A stretch of 64,000 nucleotides of DNA. Origin: Hormiphora californensis (lineage: Eukaryota; Ctenophora; Tentaculata; Cydippida; Pleurobrachiidae). The notes under the pieces are model-generated. The model ran no database searches. It worked only from the letters and a program-made list of their open reading frames with translations, and was not told the DNA's origin. The position numbers were made by a program, and so were the translations under genes. Below are positions 12,492-23,048 of this stretch, in pieces. The number at the start of each line of letters is the position of its first letter. The first letter of the stretch is position 1. The stretch is taken from assembly GCA_020137815.1 (NCBI GenBank), contig CM035362.1:1175793-1239792 (forward strand). The letters run 5' to 3'.

Positions 12492-15400
12492 TCATGACCG
12501 TCGTTTCAGTGTGAATTTACCCTTTTGTAATTGGGAAATTGTGATCTTCAGCTTTGTCATATCAGTAATCTTCTTCACTACAATATCACTGAGGGAAAGA
12601 GGGTCATTCAATTATTGGGATAAAATAGTCGAGTGTTGTATAGAGTTGTGAAGAACACAGCAAGAGGTCAGTACCTGGAACAGATTGACTGAATGACAGC
12701 AGGTAGTTTCCCCTGTTCCCTACTTTCCACAAACACATTCTGATATCGCCCATACCACTTTCTCTCGTAGTAAAGTCTGCCATCTTCAACCTAGCAGAAT
12801 TAGCTATTTGTAAAAAAGGAAAGTAAGAGATCCCCGGGCCCTTTATTATTACAAGTAGGCACGGCAGTATGACGTGACTCAAATGGTTGTATTAGAGCAA
12901 CGGACAGTAGAAGAGAGTGTTAAACTAAAACAGCACTGAAGTTTCATGAAGTGTGCTATTGAGCTAATGTTTGTGTTACACCTATATTTCCGGTACCGGC
13001 ATTTTGCACACACACGGCACACACACCTACCCATACACACACCTATATAACGCCCAGTCACACACAATGAAACATTGTGGCCCTCCAGATGTCTTAACAT
13101 AGCTGCACTCTTTTCTTCCGTGTGTGTAATAGTGTCACTATTTCGTGTAAAATTCCCTCAATACTCTCACTGACTCTCTCTCTCTCTCTTTCCTCTTCTA
13201 AATCTCCCCTCTCTCTTCAACAAGGAATAATCTAGCAGACCTGCTTCTTACATCTTAGCATCATACAATCTCACTATAACTAATACTCATGCATGAATAA
13301 CAAGATAGAAATGGTTTGATTTCCCTAAAGAATTATTATTAACAGGTTGTGAATATGTGAAACCTGTACAGCGTACCTTGATGTCGGTTACAGGGCGTTC
13401 TCTGTGTTCAGTTTCCTCACAAAAACTCAGGTTGGCTTTCCGTTCTCGTAACCTCTCAGCTTTATGAGGCGGGAGAATCTGACGTGGAGAGGAGTTTGGT
13501 TATTTTGTTGTAAAACTCTTCAAACCCGTCGTGTACAAGGGAAGATCACCAAGTCTAACTGCTACTCATGTTGTTCTAAATGCAGCCTCTTACCTGGAGT
13601 AGATCTTCCTCAATCTCAGCATCAGAAAGAAGGAAATTGATGGCAGGAGAGGGAGGTTTATTGCTCTTTCCATCATCCTTATCCTGATGTAGAAATAGGA
13701 AGATGGTTAGTTTTATGAAGGAGTAACTTTAAAGACCCGGTATGTATCCACTCTCTACCCTACCTTAAATGAATTTGCACTGCTACGTGGTTTTATCAGT
13801 AGGGAAATGAGATACTGGACTCAGATTACAGAAAAAGGAATTAGAAGTAGCAGCAAGAGAATGGGGATTATTTTACACTATCCAAATTCCACGTTCTACC
13901 ACGAGGGATGGAATGGTAGTGATGTGGTGCTGAACTGAGCTTCGCTCTTCTTGGCGCCATATCACTACAAGCCCGATCAGTCAACCTCCGCGTCGGTCCA
14001 TCCTGGAAACGTACTCCGTGTGTGTGGTCCGGTTTTTTGCTCGGGGTTGGGTGGTCTTTGGCCTTGTTGTGGGTGGTCGTGCTCCTGGTTCCGGCCGAGA
14101 TGGGCTCTCTGTCTTGGCGGGGACTGGGGTGCGGTCGTCTTGGGCGGGGTCGGGGTCTTCCCTGTCCGTCGGGTGGGGGATCGGGCTGTGTGCGTGTTGT
14201 GCGGCTAATGACTGCGGACGTGAGCTGCTATCTCCCATTAAGGGAGTAAATTAAACGCCAGAGAACTAGCCTCGCTCAATATTGGCACCGAGGGCCTCTG
14301 CCTTGTAGGCATGCCTGTTGACCCGGCAGCTGTAGCCTTTAAGACAGCCCTTCAGTCCAGCATACCATTGGTAGGACGGAGGTTACCTTCTCTCGCAAAA
14401 AATAGGGGTTATTCCCCTGGGGAACCTCTGCCCAAATTTTTGCCACATACTACCGTGTGGGGCAATAAAAATGCCCCCCCAGGTCTACCATAGTTGCAGA
14501 AATCGTGGAGCGCTAAAATTTGGTTCAGTAACTCTATGAGACAAATAAATAACTTGACCAAAATTTCAGACCTCTAGCTCAAAATTCATTTTTTTGATCG
14601 GAATGAACATTGTCATTCATTCCAGGAAAAAATATTTTCCGGTTCAAATTTTAACCAATTATGTTTGGCTATCGATTAGCTTTCCAATGTGACCAAGATC
14701 AGCTAAATTGGACAACCACAAGAGACACAGTGTCATGTTTCTTAAAGTTAGTCAGGTCATGTGATCTTCACTGATTCGTTGATCGTGTTCAGTATTACGA
14801 ATTGGTCTAAGTGGTAGAGAATCACGTATCACATCTGCTAAAGAGGGATGACGATGCTGATTGGTCATGAGATCTGTAGCTCTTTGATAAATGTCCTCTT
14901 TCCTCGAATCACATCACCCTGTATTGGTACACATACCCAATTAGCGGCCATGATACGAGATTCCTTTGCCCATTGGCCCGATTAGCAATCCCGGAAACTC
15001 AACGATTCGGTGAAGATCACATGACCTGACTAACTTAAAGCAACATGACACTGTGTCTCTTGTGTTTGTCCAATTTAGCTGATCTTGGTCCCATTGGAAA
15101 GCAAATCGATAGCCAAACATAATTAGTTAAATTTTGGACCGGAAAATATTTTTTCCTGGAATGAATGACAATGCTCATTCCTATCAAAAAAATGAATTTT
15201 GAGCTAGAGGTCTGAAATTTTGGCCAAGTTAGTTATTTGTCTCATAGAGTTACTGTACCAAATTTTAGCGCTCCACGATATCTGGAACTATGGTAGACTT
15301 GGGGGGGCATTTTTATTGCCCCACACGGTACCTTTGCAATATCTCGCAAATTAAAAATCAAATATTCCACTGCACGGACTACTATACTGCTGGAAAACCT

Positions 15401-18400
15401 ACTACAGGCTACCCAAACTAAACCAAAGAAGTATTAGTTTTTTGATTCCGAAAATATGCCTAAATTCAAATTCCTCTCTCAGCCCTAGATGTCCTTGCAA
15501 ACACAGCGAATAATATATATGTACTCCAATCTGCTTCAGATTGAGAGATAAGGATATGTGATCCGTAAAGCCTACTCACAGGAGGGCGCGAAGATACTTT
15601 TATAGAGCTAAATACCGCGTGGCCCAAATTAAAGGGAGGGTACGTTGGCCTTCTTTTTACCCAGAAGTTTAATTTCAATCACTCTGATATTTTGACACAA
15701 TGTCTGCATGGGTACTCATTCGAGGAATCTGAAGTTTCAGCCCTCTGGATAAAAGTTCATTTTTTTCGACAGAATGAACATTGAATGAACACCAATATGG
15801 GGCCATATTTCGGTACCAGAGTTTCACAAATTTGTTTGGCTATCGATTTCCTTTTGAATGGGACCAGTTTGAGCTTAATTGGATCACCACAAGAATCACA
15901 GTGATCCGTTTTCTAAGCCTAGGGTAAGTCATGTGATCCCCATCAAATTATGACGTGTTAGCAAGAGAGCTTACATTTTAACGGATGCTGTATCGGTACA
16001 CCATCCTCATTAGCAGACGTGATACGTGATACTCGACCGTTACACCTGCTTATTGGCACTTAGTAATGACGCTATCGTCTCATTAGGTGTCAGATGACCA
16101 AACCTAGAGTTAGATAACTAGACACTGTGTCTCTTGTGGTGGTCCAATTGAGCTCAAACTAGTCGCGTTTGAAAGGAAATCAATACCCGAAGGCGACTGT
16201 GAAATTCCGGTTCTAAAAAGCATTCCTGTTTTCAAGTTCATTCAGGATTCATTCCAGTCGGAAAAATGAATTTTAAGATAGAGAGTTTAAATTCCGGCTA
16301 ACATCAAAACTGATAAAGTGTAGTGGCCGTACAGATTTTTAGCGCCTGAATTTACCGATTTCTGGTCAAAACAGGTCAAAATCGATATTTGGTAAAAAAT
16401 ATCATCTTTAAATAACTTATTTCACCCACTAAACTAGATTCAATTTTAATAAAAATGCAGATTGCCATTTGTTGATACTTGCTCTATTGTATGGCGGTTT
16501 TTTAAATAATTAAATCGAATTTAATAAGGAGAAAACCTCAAAAAACCCGAAAAACGAAAAATTGAGTTCATTAATGAACTTTCAACTTTTATGATTTGAA
16601 ACTTCGGATTCCTCGAATGAGTATCCATGCAGACATTGTGTCAAAATATCAGAGTGATTGAAATTAAACTTCTGGGTGAAAAGAAGACCAACGTACCCTC
16701 CCTTTAATTTGGGCCACGCGGTACATCACCCGAGTATCCGATAATGGATAAAGCAATGATCATCCTTATCGTAGTCCCGTAAATAGGAAGATGAACTAAT
16801 CAAATAACACCACAAGCCACTACGCGATATCAACCACCGAGATTTGTAGTTTAAATTAAGGCCTAGCGGCCTCCTAATCGCATTAACAAATACACAAATA
16901 ATGACAGGCTAGACAACCACTCGGCACATATCTCCCCCTATAGCAACCTACATGACTCTGTTTTCGTAAGCCCCGCAACAGTTGAGTACCACTTCTACTA
17001 CTCCTCCTCGCACCAGTCCACATGGTACGCAAACCACTGTGTACCACCGCGAGTAACCCAGACACAATTGGCACTCCGGCCGGTGACCTAGTCACAATTG
17101 GAACACCGCCAGTGATCCAGTCGCAATTGGAACCCCGCCAGTGACCCAGTCGCAATTGGCACCCCCGCCAGTGACCCAGTCACAATTGGCACCCCTGTCA
17201 CACATGACACATTAGACAAACTGTACTGCTTCGGCAGTGCATATACCAAACCTAACCTCGCATGGCAAAATGTAGCCTAAACAATTGCAATCCCCCCGCC
17301 AAAATCTATGATCTGAAGAGTATTCACGAATACGAGGGGGAAATACTTATGGTGTTAATATGATCGATAAGAGCCCGTGACCACCGGGCAGGTCGAGGTC
17401 AACAGGACCACCTACGGCCAGACATCTCTGGAGACATTAGAAAACGCAAAGTGCCGCCTCTGGAAGCTGATACTTAGCAAATGCTTGCCAGTGTGAATCG
17501 ATTTAAAGCTACCGCTATTGGAAAATAGTCGCCGGACTCCCAGGCCGTAGGCAGATCTGTCATACTAAGGGTACTGACCCAAAGCCTGAGATGTGTAAGA
17601 TACGTTGTCAGCGACACCGTAGTCCGCTACAGTGAACCATCGTTACATCGTATCCGGCAACCCACCTACTTCTACAGTTGCTTGCAACAGTAGTAACCAG
17701 AGACCAGTCACTCGGACAGGTAAATTCCGCCACTGTCCTTGTAATAGACGGGCGTCTACTTCCTTCGTATGCAATACCTTTCTCGCGGTGCCAAACAGGG
17801 CAGGGGGGAACTCAGCGGGCAGCAAGGAGGGGGGGGGGGAGTAAGATCCCCTATCCCCTCTGCGCGGCCTGCTGGACGAACCCAGGCTCGACTTGGAGAA
17901 CACCGACACGTGACCTTTTTGTGTGGGGACATGTGGCGAGAGGTGAATTCCTAGGGGCAGGCTGTCTCGTCTTACATGACAGCTAAGTGGGTCGGAATGT
18001 TGGGAGGTACTAAACACACACACACACACACACGTTCTACCACGAATCAAATTCCCAGACACGGAACGAGAGCTCTAGATCTAAACACTAAAACTCTTGG
18101 TAACACTTACTGGATCATTTTGACGTCTCCTCAGTTTTCTAGTGAATGAAGGTCTGTTCTCGAAGTTATCAAGGGGTGCTCCGTTCAACTCCGCTGCATT
18201 GTGTTCCGCTTCTATCATCTTCTTCTTTTCCTCTAAACCTGGACATTGAATCAGCTCGCGACATTTAGGACATTGACCCAACCAACCATTACCCGGACTA
18301 AAATGTGAGAATAAACATTTGAAATGTCTAATTATAATTTTACCTACTTGATAATAGGTTTTCCTTCAAAGTCACTTTCTTGTGGTCGAAATCATCCTTC

Positions 18401-19071
18401 AGCCGCTTACTTTCCCTTTGAAACTTCTCATCAATCTGAAATTAGAAATGAACCATTAGTTATTGATTGTTGTTAGCACACAACTTAACAAATTAACCAG
18501 AGAAACTGACAACACACTGTTCTTAATTGAATATTAGTACTGCAAAATCGTTGTTTCTCTTTACTTTAATTGACAACACACAACTAAAGGAAGACTGCAA
18601 TTGACAACTAACCATCTGTAGCTCTATCTCCTTATCAACGTGACACTTTTGTATTCTCTCCTTGTGCTGTGCCTCTAACTTGGCTAGCCTACTCAAATAA
18701 CCAGGTAGCGTTCCACTCTGTAATTGTCGTAGCAAATCCCGTAAATTGTGAACTTTCTCGTGTACTGAACTAGTTTTCTCCTCAGTCTTGATCTCTGTTA
18801 CGATAGGTGGTCCTTCATCAGCAGGTCTCTGATCTGGTTGGAACAGGGTTTTAACACAAGATACTAATATCCACTGGGTGACGGGTATGTACCAAAATAT
18901 TTAGTGTTTTTATACAGTTATACAGTTGACCCCGGATTATAACTCCGAATTATTGGCCCAGTTTTTGCATACAATGCAATTTGTACCTGTTTCACTGGCA
19001 TCTTCCGTGTCTTCAGAACTATCAACCCCTAAATCAATGCAGTCGTCCGAGTACAAATCAACCATTACCAT
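12492..19071 (-). CDS. SUDS3: SUDS3/Sds3-type Sin3 corepressor subunit, 8 exons, about 308 aa
   Basis: Sds3 proteins scaffold the Sin3-HDAC corepressor in the nucleus. Exons: 18987-19071, 18613-18833, 18348-18435, 18111-18238, 13594-13683, 13377-13478, 12675-12790, 12492-12588; phases agree throughout (309 codons). An acidic N-terminus leads to the Sds3 helical region ([20 protein letters not shown], then a long coiled coil), the hallmark [11 protein letters not shown], a linker with [13 protein letters not shown] and the C-terminal domain ([20 protein letters not shown] ending TLKRRS), in the order known for human SUDS3 and at similar length. The exon 3/4 junction chosen restores the conserved LEEKKKMIE join; using splice sites that leave only a 46-bp intron adds 21 in-frame residues. 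One intron (13684-18110) is inflated by mobile DNA. Confidence 0.93.
14453..15328. mobile_element. Long-TIR element, 876 bp, TA target
   Basis: The two halves are long imperfect inverted repeats of more than 300 bp each, starting CCGTGTGGGGCAATAAAAAT and ending with the complement. TA flanks both ends (14451-14452 and 15329-15330). There is no coding frame. A transcript would fold into a long hairpin. It is nested in the larger insertion in the SUDS3 intron and is related to the next element. Confidence 0.85.
15615..16721. mobile_element. Long-TIR element, 1107 bp, TA target, related to its neighbour
   Basis: It has inverted termini CCGCGTGGCCCAAATTAAAG with TA on both sides (15613-15614 and 16722-16723). 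The left terminal 130 bp match the right terminal 130 bp in inverse. Internal blocks such as TTTGGCTATCGATT and GTCATGTGATC are shared with the 876-bp element, so both belong to one divergent family. No transposase frame is visible. Confidence 0.83.
17059..17196. repeat. Minisatellite, about four 29-30-bp units
   Basis: The unit runs roughly CCGCCAGTGACCCAGTCACAATTGG and repeats about four times with a few substitutions. It lies inside the large insertion in the SUDS3 intron. Confidence 0.75.
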
Positions 19072-19816
19072 AACCGCATAGGCTGCAGCTGTTCCTTAAA
19101 TTTGGGGTTGAAGTTGATGAGCATCAGTATTAAAACTCAAAAATCTTTAACCAGTTTTCCAAAACTGACTGTTTGCGGTAACATAAGGAAAGAACTATGT
19201 ATGCGCGCATCAAAAGAGCTGTTCTGAGCTGCAATTGGTGGGCGTGACTTGAGGCCCCTCACTCAGAAATAAAGATTTTTTGAAGTTGTCAACCCCCTGG
19301 GTGGCGTGCGAGTTTTATTTGTGCGCCGGAAACTTGTTTTGGCTCTCACGCCTTTGTTTCTTGACCAATTTCGTCAAACCAAAGTTTTACGGACTCACAA
19401 AATTATGTTCTTTCCGGTGATATGCGGCTTTTTGCCGAAAAGTGAGAGCAAGTGGGGGCTGTCGCGCAAATACAACCCGGGACGCCGCACGTGAAAAGGG
19501 GAGTGACAACTTCAAAAAATCTGATTTTAACTAGAGAATTGATATGACACTGCCTCTCTTCTGTGCTGTTTCTAGACGATACATAAGGCATTGCCGGTTG
19601 TGCCTACTGCCTGGCAGGGCTTAACGAAGTCTAAAAAACTCTAGATTTTTCCTTGGCCTACAGCGCATGCCAAGATTTTTCCAAAAAAAAGCTCCGTCAC
19701 TTTTTTTGGGAGCGGAGTTTTTTTCTAAAAGGGGGTTAAAATGGGATTAGATAACAATATCAATATAAAAACACCGGTCTCCCATGGGGGAGAAGATTAA
19801 TAAATTACTGCATTGA
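19072..19816. other. SUDS3 upstream region
   Basis: No gene was found. It holds the SUDS3 promoter side and a short inverted-repeat element at 19274-19521, followed by a low-complexity stretch (poly-T and poly-A tracts near 19680-19730). Confidence 0.4.
19274..19521. mobile_element. Small inverted-repeat element upstream of SUDS3
   Basis: GATTTTTTGAAGTTGTCAAC at 19274-19293 recurs inverted, with small differences, at 19498-19521. The 200-bp interior is GC-rich and non-coding. I could not define a target duplication, so the borders are approximate. Confidence 0.5.
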
Positions 19817-20245
19817 TTAAAATTGATTAAATCGGGTAGAATTAAAAGAATTATATAATAAGTTAATATCTTGTTTTTCACTCTTGTATTGTATTGTTTT
19901 GGTAAACTTATTGCCTCTATGGCCCCTTAAACTGATCACAGTTGTTCTGAGCAGGGTGAAGGACAATCGCTGCCTGATATAACGGATGGTATCAGGATAA
20001 GCCTGTTTGGTTTTGTCAGCAAGCAGCTTTGCTAGGCGCCTGTAGAATTTTTCTGCCTCGTTGCCCAGGGCACCAGTTATTGAAAACACAAGAGGGCAAA
20101 AACAGCTCTGCTCGACCTCAAGGACCCGTTCGTTATAGCACCGTTTTTTCTCGTCCTCGTGCCGTTTCAGAGCTGTGTCGAGCGGGATGGCACTGTTGGT
20201 GGGTGCCAATGGATTAAAGATACGAACATCCGTGTAAATTTTGTC
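19817..20245 (-). pseudogene. C-terminal half of a retroelement-type ORF, split by the Penelope-like insertion
   Basis: The frame reads DKIYTDVRIFNPLAPTNS and then a helical region ending near LRTTVISLRGHRGNK. It continues, across the insertion, the protein encoded at 23049-23566, since both halves share DKIYT encoded by the target duplication. I recall similar proteins as C-terminal modules downstream of reverse transcriptase in many marine-invertebrate genomes, but cannot name the family. The apparent ATG upstream of it belongs to the inserted DNA. Confidence 0.6.
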
Positions 20246-20260
20246 TATTGTGACAAGTGA

Positions 20261-20334
20261 AAACAAGTTTTTTACACAATCAACAAATGTTTCACGCGAA
20301 TGCGATCGTCAGGATTAAAAATGTAAACTTGTTT
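20261..20334 (-). ncRNA. Hammerhead ribozyme motif, main-copy end
   Basis: This is the mirror copy of the plus-strand motif at 22897-22970. The conserved core CTGACGA is at 20306-20312 (minus strand), followed by a 3-bp helix II and GAAA, then a very short helix III and a T cleavage position. Helix I is formed by AATC/GATT and by an outer 10-bp helix AAACAAGTTT/AAACTTGTTT. It lies just downstream of the RT-endonuclease stop codon. Confidence 0.75.
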
Positions 20335-20358
20335 ACTCGTTAACAGTCCTCTGCTCCT

Positions 20359-22392
20359 TCATAAAGTTGGATGTTTCATGAGTTTAACGGCTAGATACTT
20401 CCTCTTGTGCGGACACTTGTTTAACAGTTCGCTCTTCCTGTTTATCAGGTCCTTCCCTCTGAGGATGTGGTACTTTTCCGCCAGACACAGATTACAGGTT
20501 ATATTACCAGGTTGATATGTGCGAGCTTTGGCTAATAATCGCCATGTTATGTCATGTCTTATGTCTCTGTCCTTTAGTCTCCAGACTAGTTTGGACAGTT
20601 CTGTCTCGTTTTTGTATCTGTCGTGTCTGAATGTAGTTTTGTGTGTGTTCAGTCTGGATTTAAACGTCCCCTCGGCCATTCCGACGTATTTTGACTCCTT
20701 GTTCCCGTGCTTCACAGTAGCCTCGTACACTACCCCTGTTGTTAGGCACTTTTTATTTACGGGGCATGATTCGGCTTTCCTGCAGTTGCATTCCTTTCCC
20801 TTCCCTTCATGCATCTCTTCTGCTTTCTTCAGGAGCTTCTTGTTGGTAGCCTTGACGATGCTGTCCATGTTCATCATTGTAGAGTAGGACAATTTTACCG
20901 TCTTTTTGTTGAAGAGCCGGTGAAATGGGTGTTGGGGAGGAAAGTGCAGCCTCAGTAGGTCGAAAAACTGTTTTCCGATATCCGTAGCCACATTTTTCGA
21001 GAATGGCGGGTTGAACCAAATGATTTTTCTCGCCCTTTTCCTCTTCCGGTGTTTTCCACCTTGCTGAATTTTTGTGAACTTCATGTCAGATTTGTATCCT
21101 GCTTTTACCAATGCCTCTTGGTAGACATCCTTGCATTCTTCGAATTCTTTCTCCGAGTGCGATAGACTGCATAGGCGGTCCTGTATGGTCCTTGGGATGT
21201 TTTTCAGGATTACAGGTGGGTGGTTTGAGGATTTGTTCACGTAGGTGGTGTTGCTATTGGGTTTCCGGAATGGTTTGAAGGTTCCTGTCTCTGCGTTGAG
21301 AGTGACGTCCAGTATATTCACAATTTTTCCCACTTGTTCCACCGTTATTTTCATTCCGTTGTTCTTGAATAGCCGGTGCAGGTGTTTTTCAATTCGGTTT
21401 AAAAGTGGTCCGTTGCTGTTGTTGATGTATATCAAACCATCGTCTCTGTACAGTCCGCTGTGGCAACCCTCGTGGTTTGATTCTAGGTAGTTCTGGATTT
21501 GCTGTAGCAGGTATATTCCTACCAGGTCAGATGCTTCGGCTCCATCTAGTGCACCCATGGTAATATCGAAATTTTTGTCTTTTTTCCTCCACACTTTGTT
21601 GTCACTGAACAGTACGCTCTTCCTGCATGCCTTAATCACCTCAACATGTTCTGGTGGTATGTCTGTTAGTGATTTTGCACTCTCTATTGCTCTGTCCATG
21701 AGATTTTCGGAGATTGATGGGTAGAACTCGGCAATATCAAATTGGAGTAATGATGCTTTTTCTGGTTTCGGATTTCCTTCGTGCCTTTTTTGAAACCATG
21801 ATAGCAGTTGTTGGGTGCTGATCCATTGGGATACTCCGGATTTCCTCTTTACTTCTTTGATTATGCCTTCCAGAATTAGCTTGCTGGCTTTTCCCAGTTG
21901 GTTTGAAGATGGGTTTATTAGCCTGCATTTGGGAGCATTCTGGAACCCTTCTTTGTGGTCTTTGACCGATATGAATGCTGGTGCCTCGCTATGGCATTCG
22001 ATTCGGTCCTCAATTTTCAGTGTCCTGGCTTGGTTGCAAATCTCTTGGTTGATCTTTTGTAGATTGTTGTCATTGTCAATTTTGTAGTCTTTTGTAATTG
22101 TGTTGGTCAGTAGTTGTCTGTAGTCAGTCAAGCTCACACTGTACCTGTTCTGTGTTTTATCTGCGTTGAGGATGATGTTCTTAGTCTCTCTGATCTTTTT
22201 TGCCTCCTTCCCCATTTCCAGTAGCGTTGGGTCTTGAACTTTCCGGAATTCTATATTCCCTATGAGATGGTATACATCCCGTTCAAAGGGCTTTAGAAGA
22301 TCGTGTATGGGAGGAGTTTTTGTAGATTTCAGGATTTTTTTGAACTTTGTTCCTTCTTGGTCTTGGTCTTGGTCTTGGTCCGTGGTTTCCTC
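20359..22392 (-). CDS. Penelope-like reverse transcriptase with C-terminal GIY-YIG endonuclease (5'-truncated)
   Basis: The open frame extends to 22422, but its first ten codons, including the ATG, are antisense to the inverted copy, so the natural N-terminus is missing; I start at the junction. RT motif A is FDIAEFYPSI (about residues 229-238 of the 687-codon frame) and motif C is GLYRDDGL (about 323-330). A Cys-rich knuckle (CNCRKAESCPVNKKC) precedes the endonuclease module, which has KYVGMAEGTFKSRLNTH and a later CNLC pair. The frame is uninterrupted. It would copy RNA at nicked target DNA. A DQ repeat at the N-terminal side (DQDQDQDQ) is encoded by a short tandem repeat at the breakpoint. 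Confidence 0.85.
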   Translation of the reverse strand, partial: EETTDQDQDQDQEGTKFKKILKSTKTPPIHDLLKPFERDVYHLIGNIEFRKVQDPTLLEMGKEAKKIRETKNIILNADKTQNRYSVSLTDYRQLLTNTITKDYKIDNDNNLQKINQEICNQARTLKIEDRIECHSEAPAFISVKDHKEGFQNAPKCRLINPSSNQLGKASKLILEGIIKEVKRKSGVSQWISTQQLLSWFQKRHEGNPKPEKASLLQFDIAEFYPSISENLMDRAIESAKSLTDIPPEHVEVIKACRKSVLFSDNKVWRKKDKNFDITMGALDGAEASDLVGIYLLQQIQNYLESNHEGCHSGLYRDDGLIYINNSNGPLLNRIEKHLHRLFKNNGMKITVEQVGKIVNILDVTLNAETGTFKPFRKPNSNTTYVNKSSNHPPVILKNIPRTIQDRLCSLSHSEKEFEECKDVYQEALVKAGYKSDMKFTKIQQGGKHRKRKRARKIIWFNPPFSKNVATDIGKQFFDLLRLHFPPQHPFHRLFNKKTVKLSYSTMMNMDSIVKATNKKLLKKAEEMHEGKGKECNCRKAESCPVNKKCLTTGVVYEATVKHGNKESKYVGMAEGTFKSRLNTHKTTFRHDRYKNETELSKLVWRLKDRDIRHDITWRLLAKARTYQPGNITCNLCLAEKYHILRGKDLINRKSELLNKCPHKRKYLAVKLMKHPTL

Positions 22393-22393
22393 C

Positions 22394-22872
22394 AGCTCCT
22401 GAAGAAAGCAGAAGAGATGCATGAAGGGAAGGGAAAGGAATGCAACTGCAGGAAAGCCGAATCATGCCCCGTAAATAAAAAGTGCCTAACAACAGGGGTA
22501 GTGTACGAGGCTACTGTGAAGCACGGGAACAAGGAGTCAAAATACGTCGGAATGGCCGAGGGGACGTTTAAATCCAGACTGAACACACACAAAACTACAT
22601 TCAGACACGACAGATACAAAAACGAGACAGAACTGTCCAAACTAGTCTGGAGACTAAAGGACAGAGACATAAGACATGACATAACATGGCGATTATTAGC
22701 CAAAGCTCGCACATATCAACCTGGTAATATAACCTGTAATCTGTGTCTGGCGGAAAAGTACCACATCCTCAGAGGGAAGGACCTGATAAACAGGAAGAGC
22801 GAACTGTTAAACAAGTGTCCGCACAAGAGGAAGTATCTAGCCGTTAAACTCATGAAACATCCAACTTTATGA
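22394..22872 (+). pseudogene. Inverted partial copy of the GIY-YIG endonuclease domain
   Basis: The plus strand encodes about 156 residues from KKAEEMHEGKGK to KLMKHPTL, the same sequence as the C-terminus of the minus-strand RT protein. It lacks the RT domain and begins at the head-to-head junction, so it is a truncated copy and not an independent gene. Confidence 0.85.
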
Positions 22873-22896
22873 AGGAGCAGAGGACTGTTAACGAGT

Positions 22897-22970
22897 AAAC
22901 AAGTTTACATTTTTAATCCTGACGATCGCATTCGCGTGAAACATTTGTTGATTGTGTAAAAAACTTGTTT
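22897..22970 (+). ncRNA. Hammerhead ribozyme motif, inverted-copy end
   Basis: Core: helix I strand AATC (22915-22918), CTGACGA (22919-22925), helix II CGC/GCG with a 4-nt loop (22927-22936), GAAA (22938-22941), minimal helix III AC/GT (41-42 with 47-48), cleavage base T at 22949, then GATT (22950-22953) closing helix I. An outer 10-bp helix joins 22897-22906 with 22961-22970. The base next to helix II is a T-T mismatch, which is not ideal. Hammerheads with very short helix III are known from Penelope-like elements. Confidence 0.78.
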
Positions 22971-23048
22971 TCACTTGTCACAATAGTTAAGCTCTCCGCA
23001 TCCCCGGATCGAGCACTCTACCAGGATACTAACTTCTACATCTAGCTA

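Larger units (their letters stand above)
13905..18030 (+). mobile_element. Large non-coding insertion with 15-bp flanking repeats and a (CA)n end (retroelement-like)
   Basis: The 15-mer CACGTTCTACCACGA occurs at both borders (13890-13904 and 18031-18045), as expected for a target duplication of a target-primed retroelement. The right end is an (AC)n run, possibly its 3' tail, which sets the plus orientation. The first 350 bp are GC-rich. No long reading frame survives; about 2.1 kb remains once two nested TIR elements are subtracted. Removing the whole insert leaves a SUDS3 intron of about 285 bp, like its neighbours. The element class is not identified. Confidence 0.65.
20246..23048 (-). mobile_element. 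Penelope-like (GIY-YIG) retroelement: 5'-truncated main copy joined head-to-head to a shorter inverted copy
   Basis: Inverted arms of about 593 bp (20245-20837 and 22394-22986) flank the unique RT portion. The arms encode the same endonuclease domain in opposite directions and appear identical in protein sequence, so the insertion is young. A 14-bp direct repeat GTGTAAATTTTGTC lies at 20232-20245 and 23049-23062. An extra 62 bp (22987-23048) separates the right arm from the right repeat and has no counterpart on the left. Partial inverted copies and end-linked ribozymes are typical of Penelope-like elements. Confidence 0.85.

Noticed and set aside
13951-14254. GC-rich overlapping frames in the large intronic insertion
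   Set aside because: All frames on both strands stay open because of base composition; no domain or splice context is visible.
20519-20887. Plus-strand frame across the GIY-YIG coding region
   Set aside because: It is antisense to the endonuclease and its mirror appears at 22329-22712 for the same reason.
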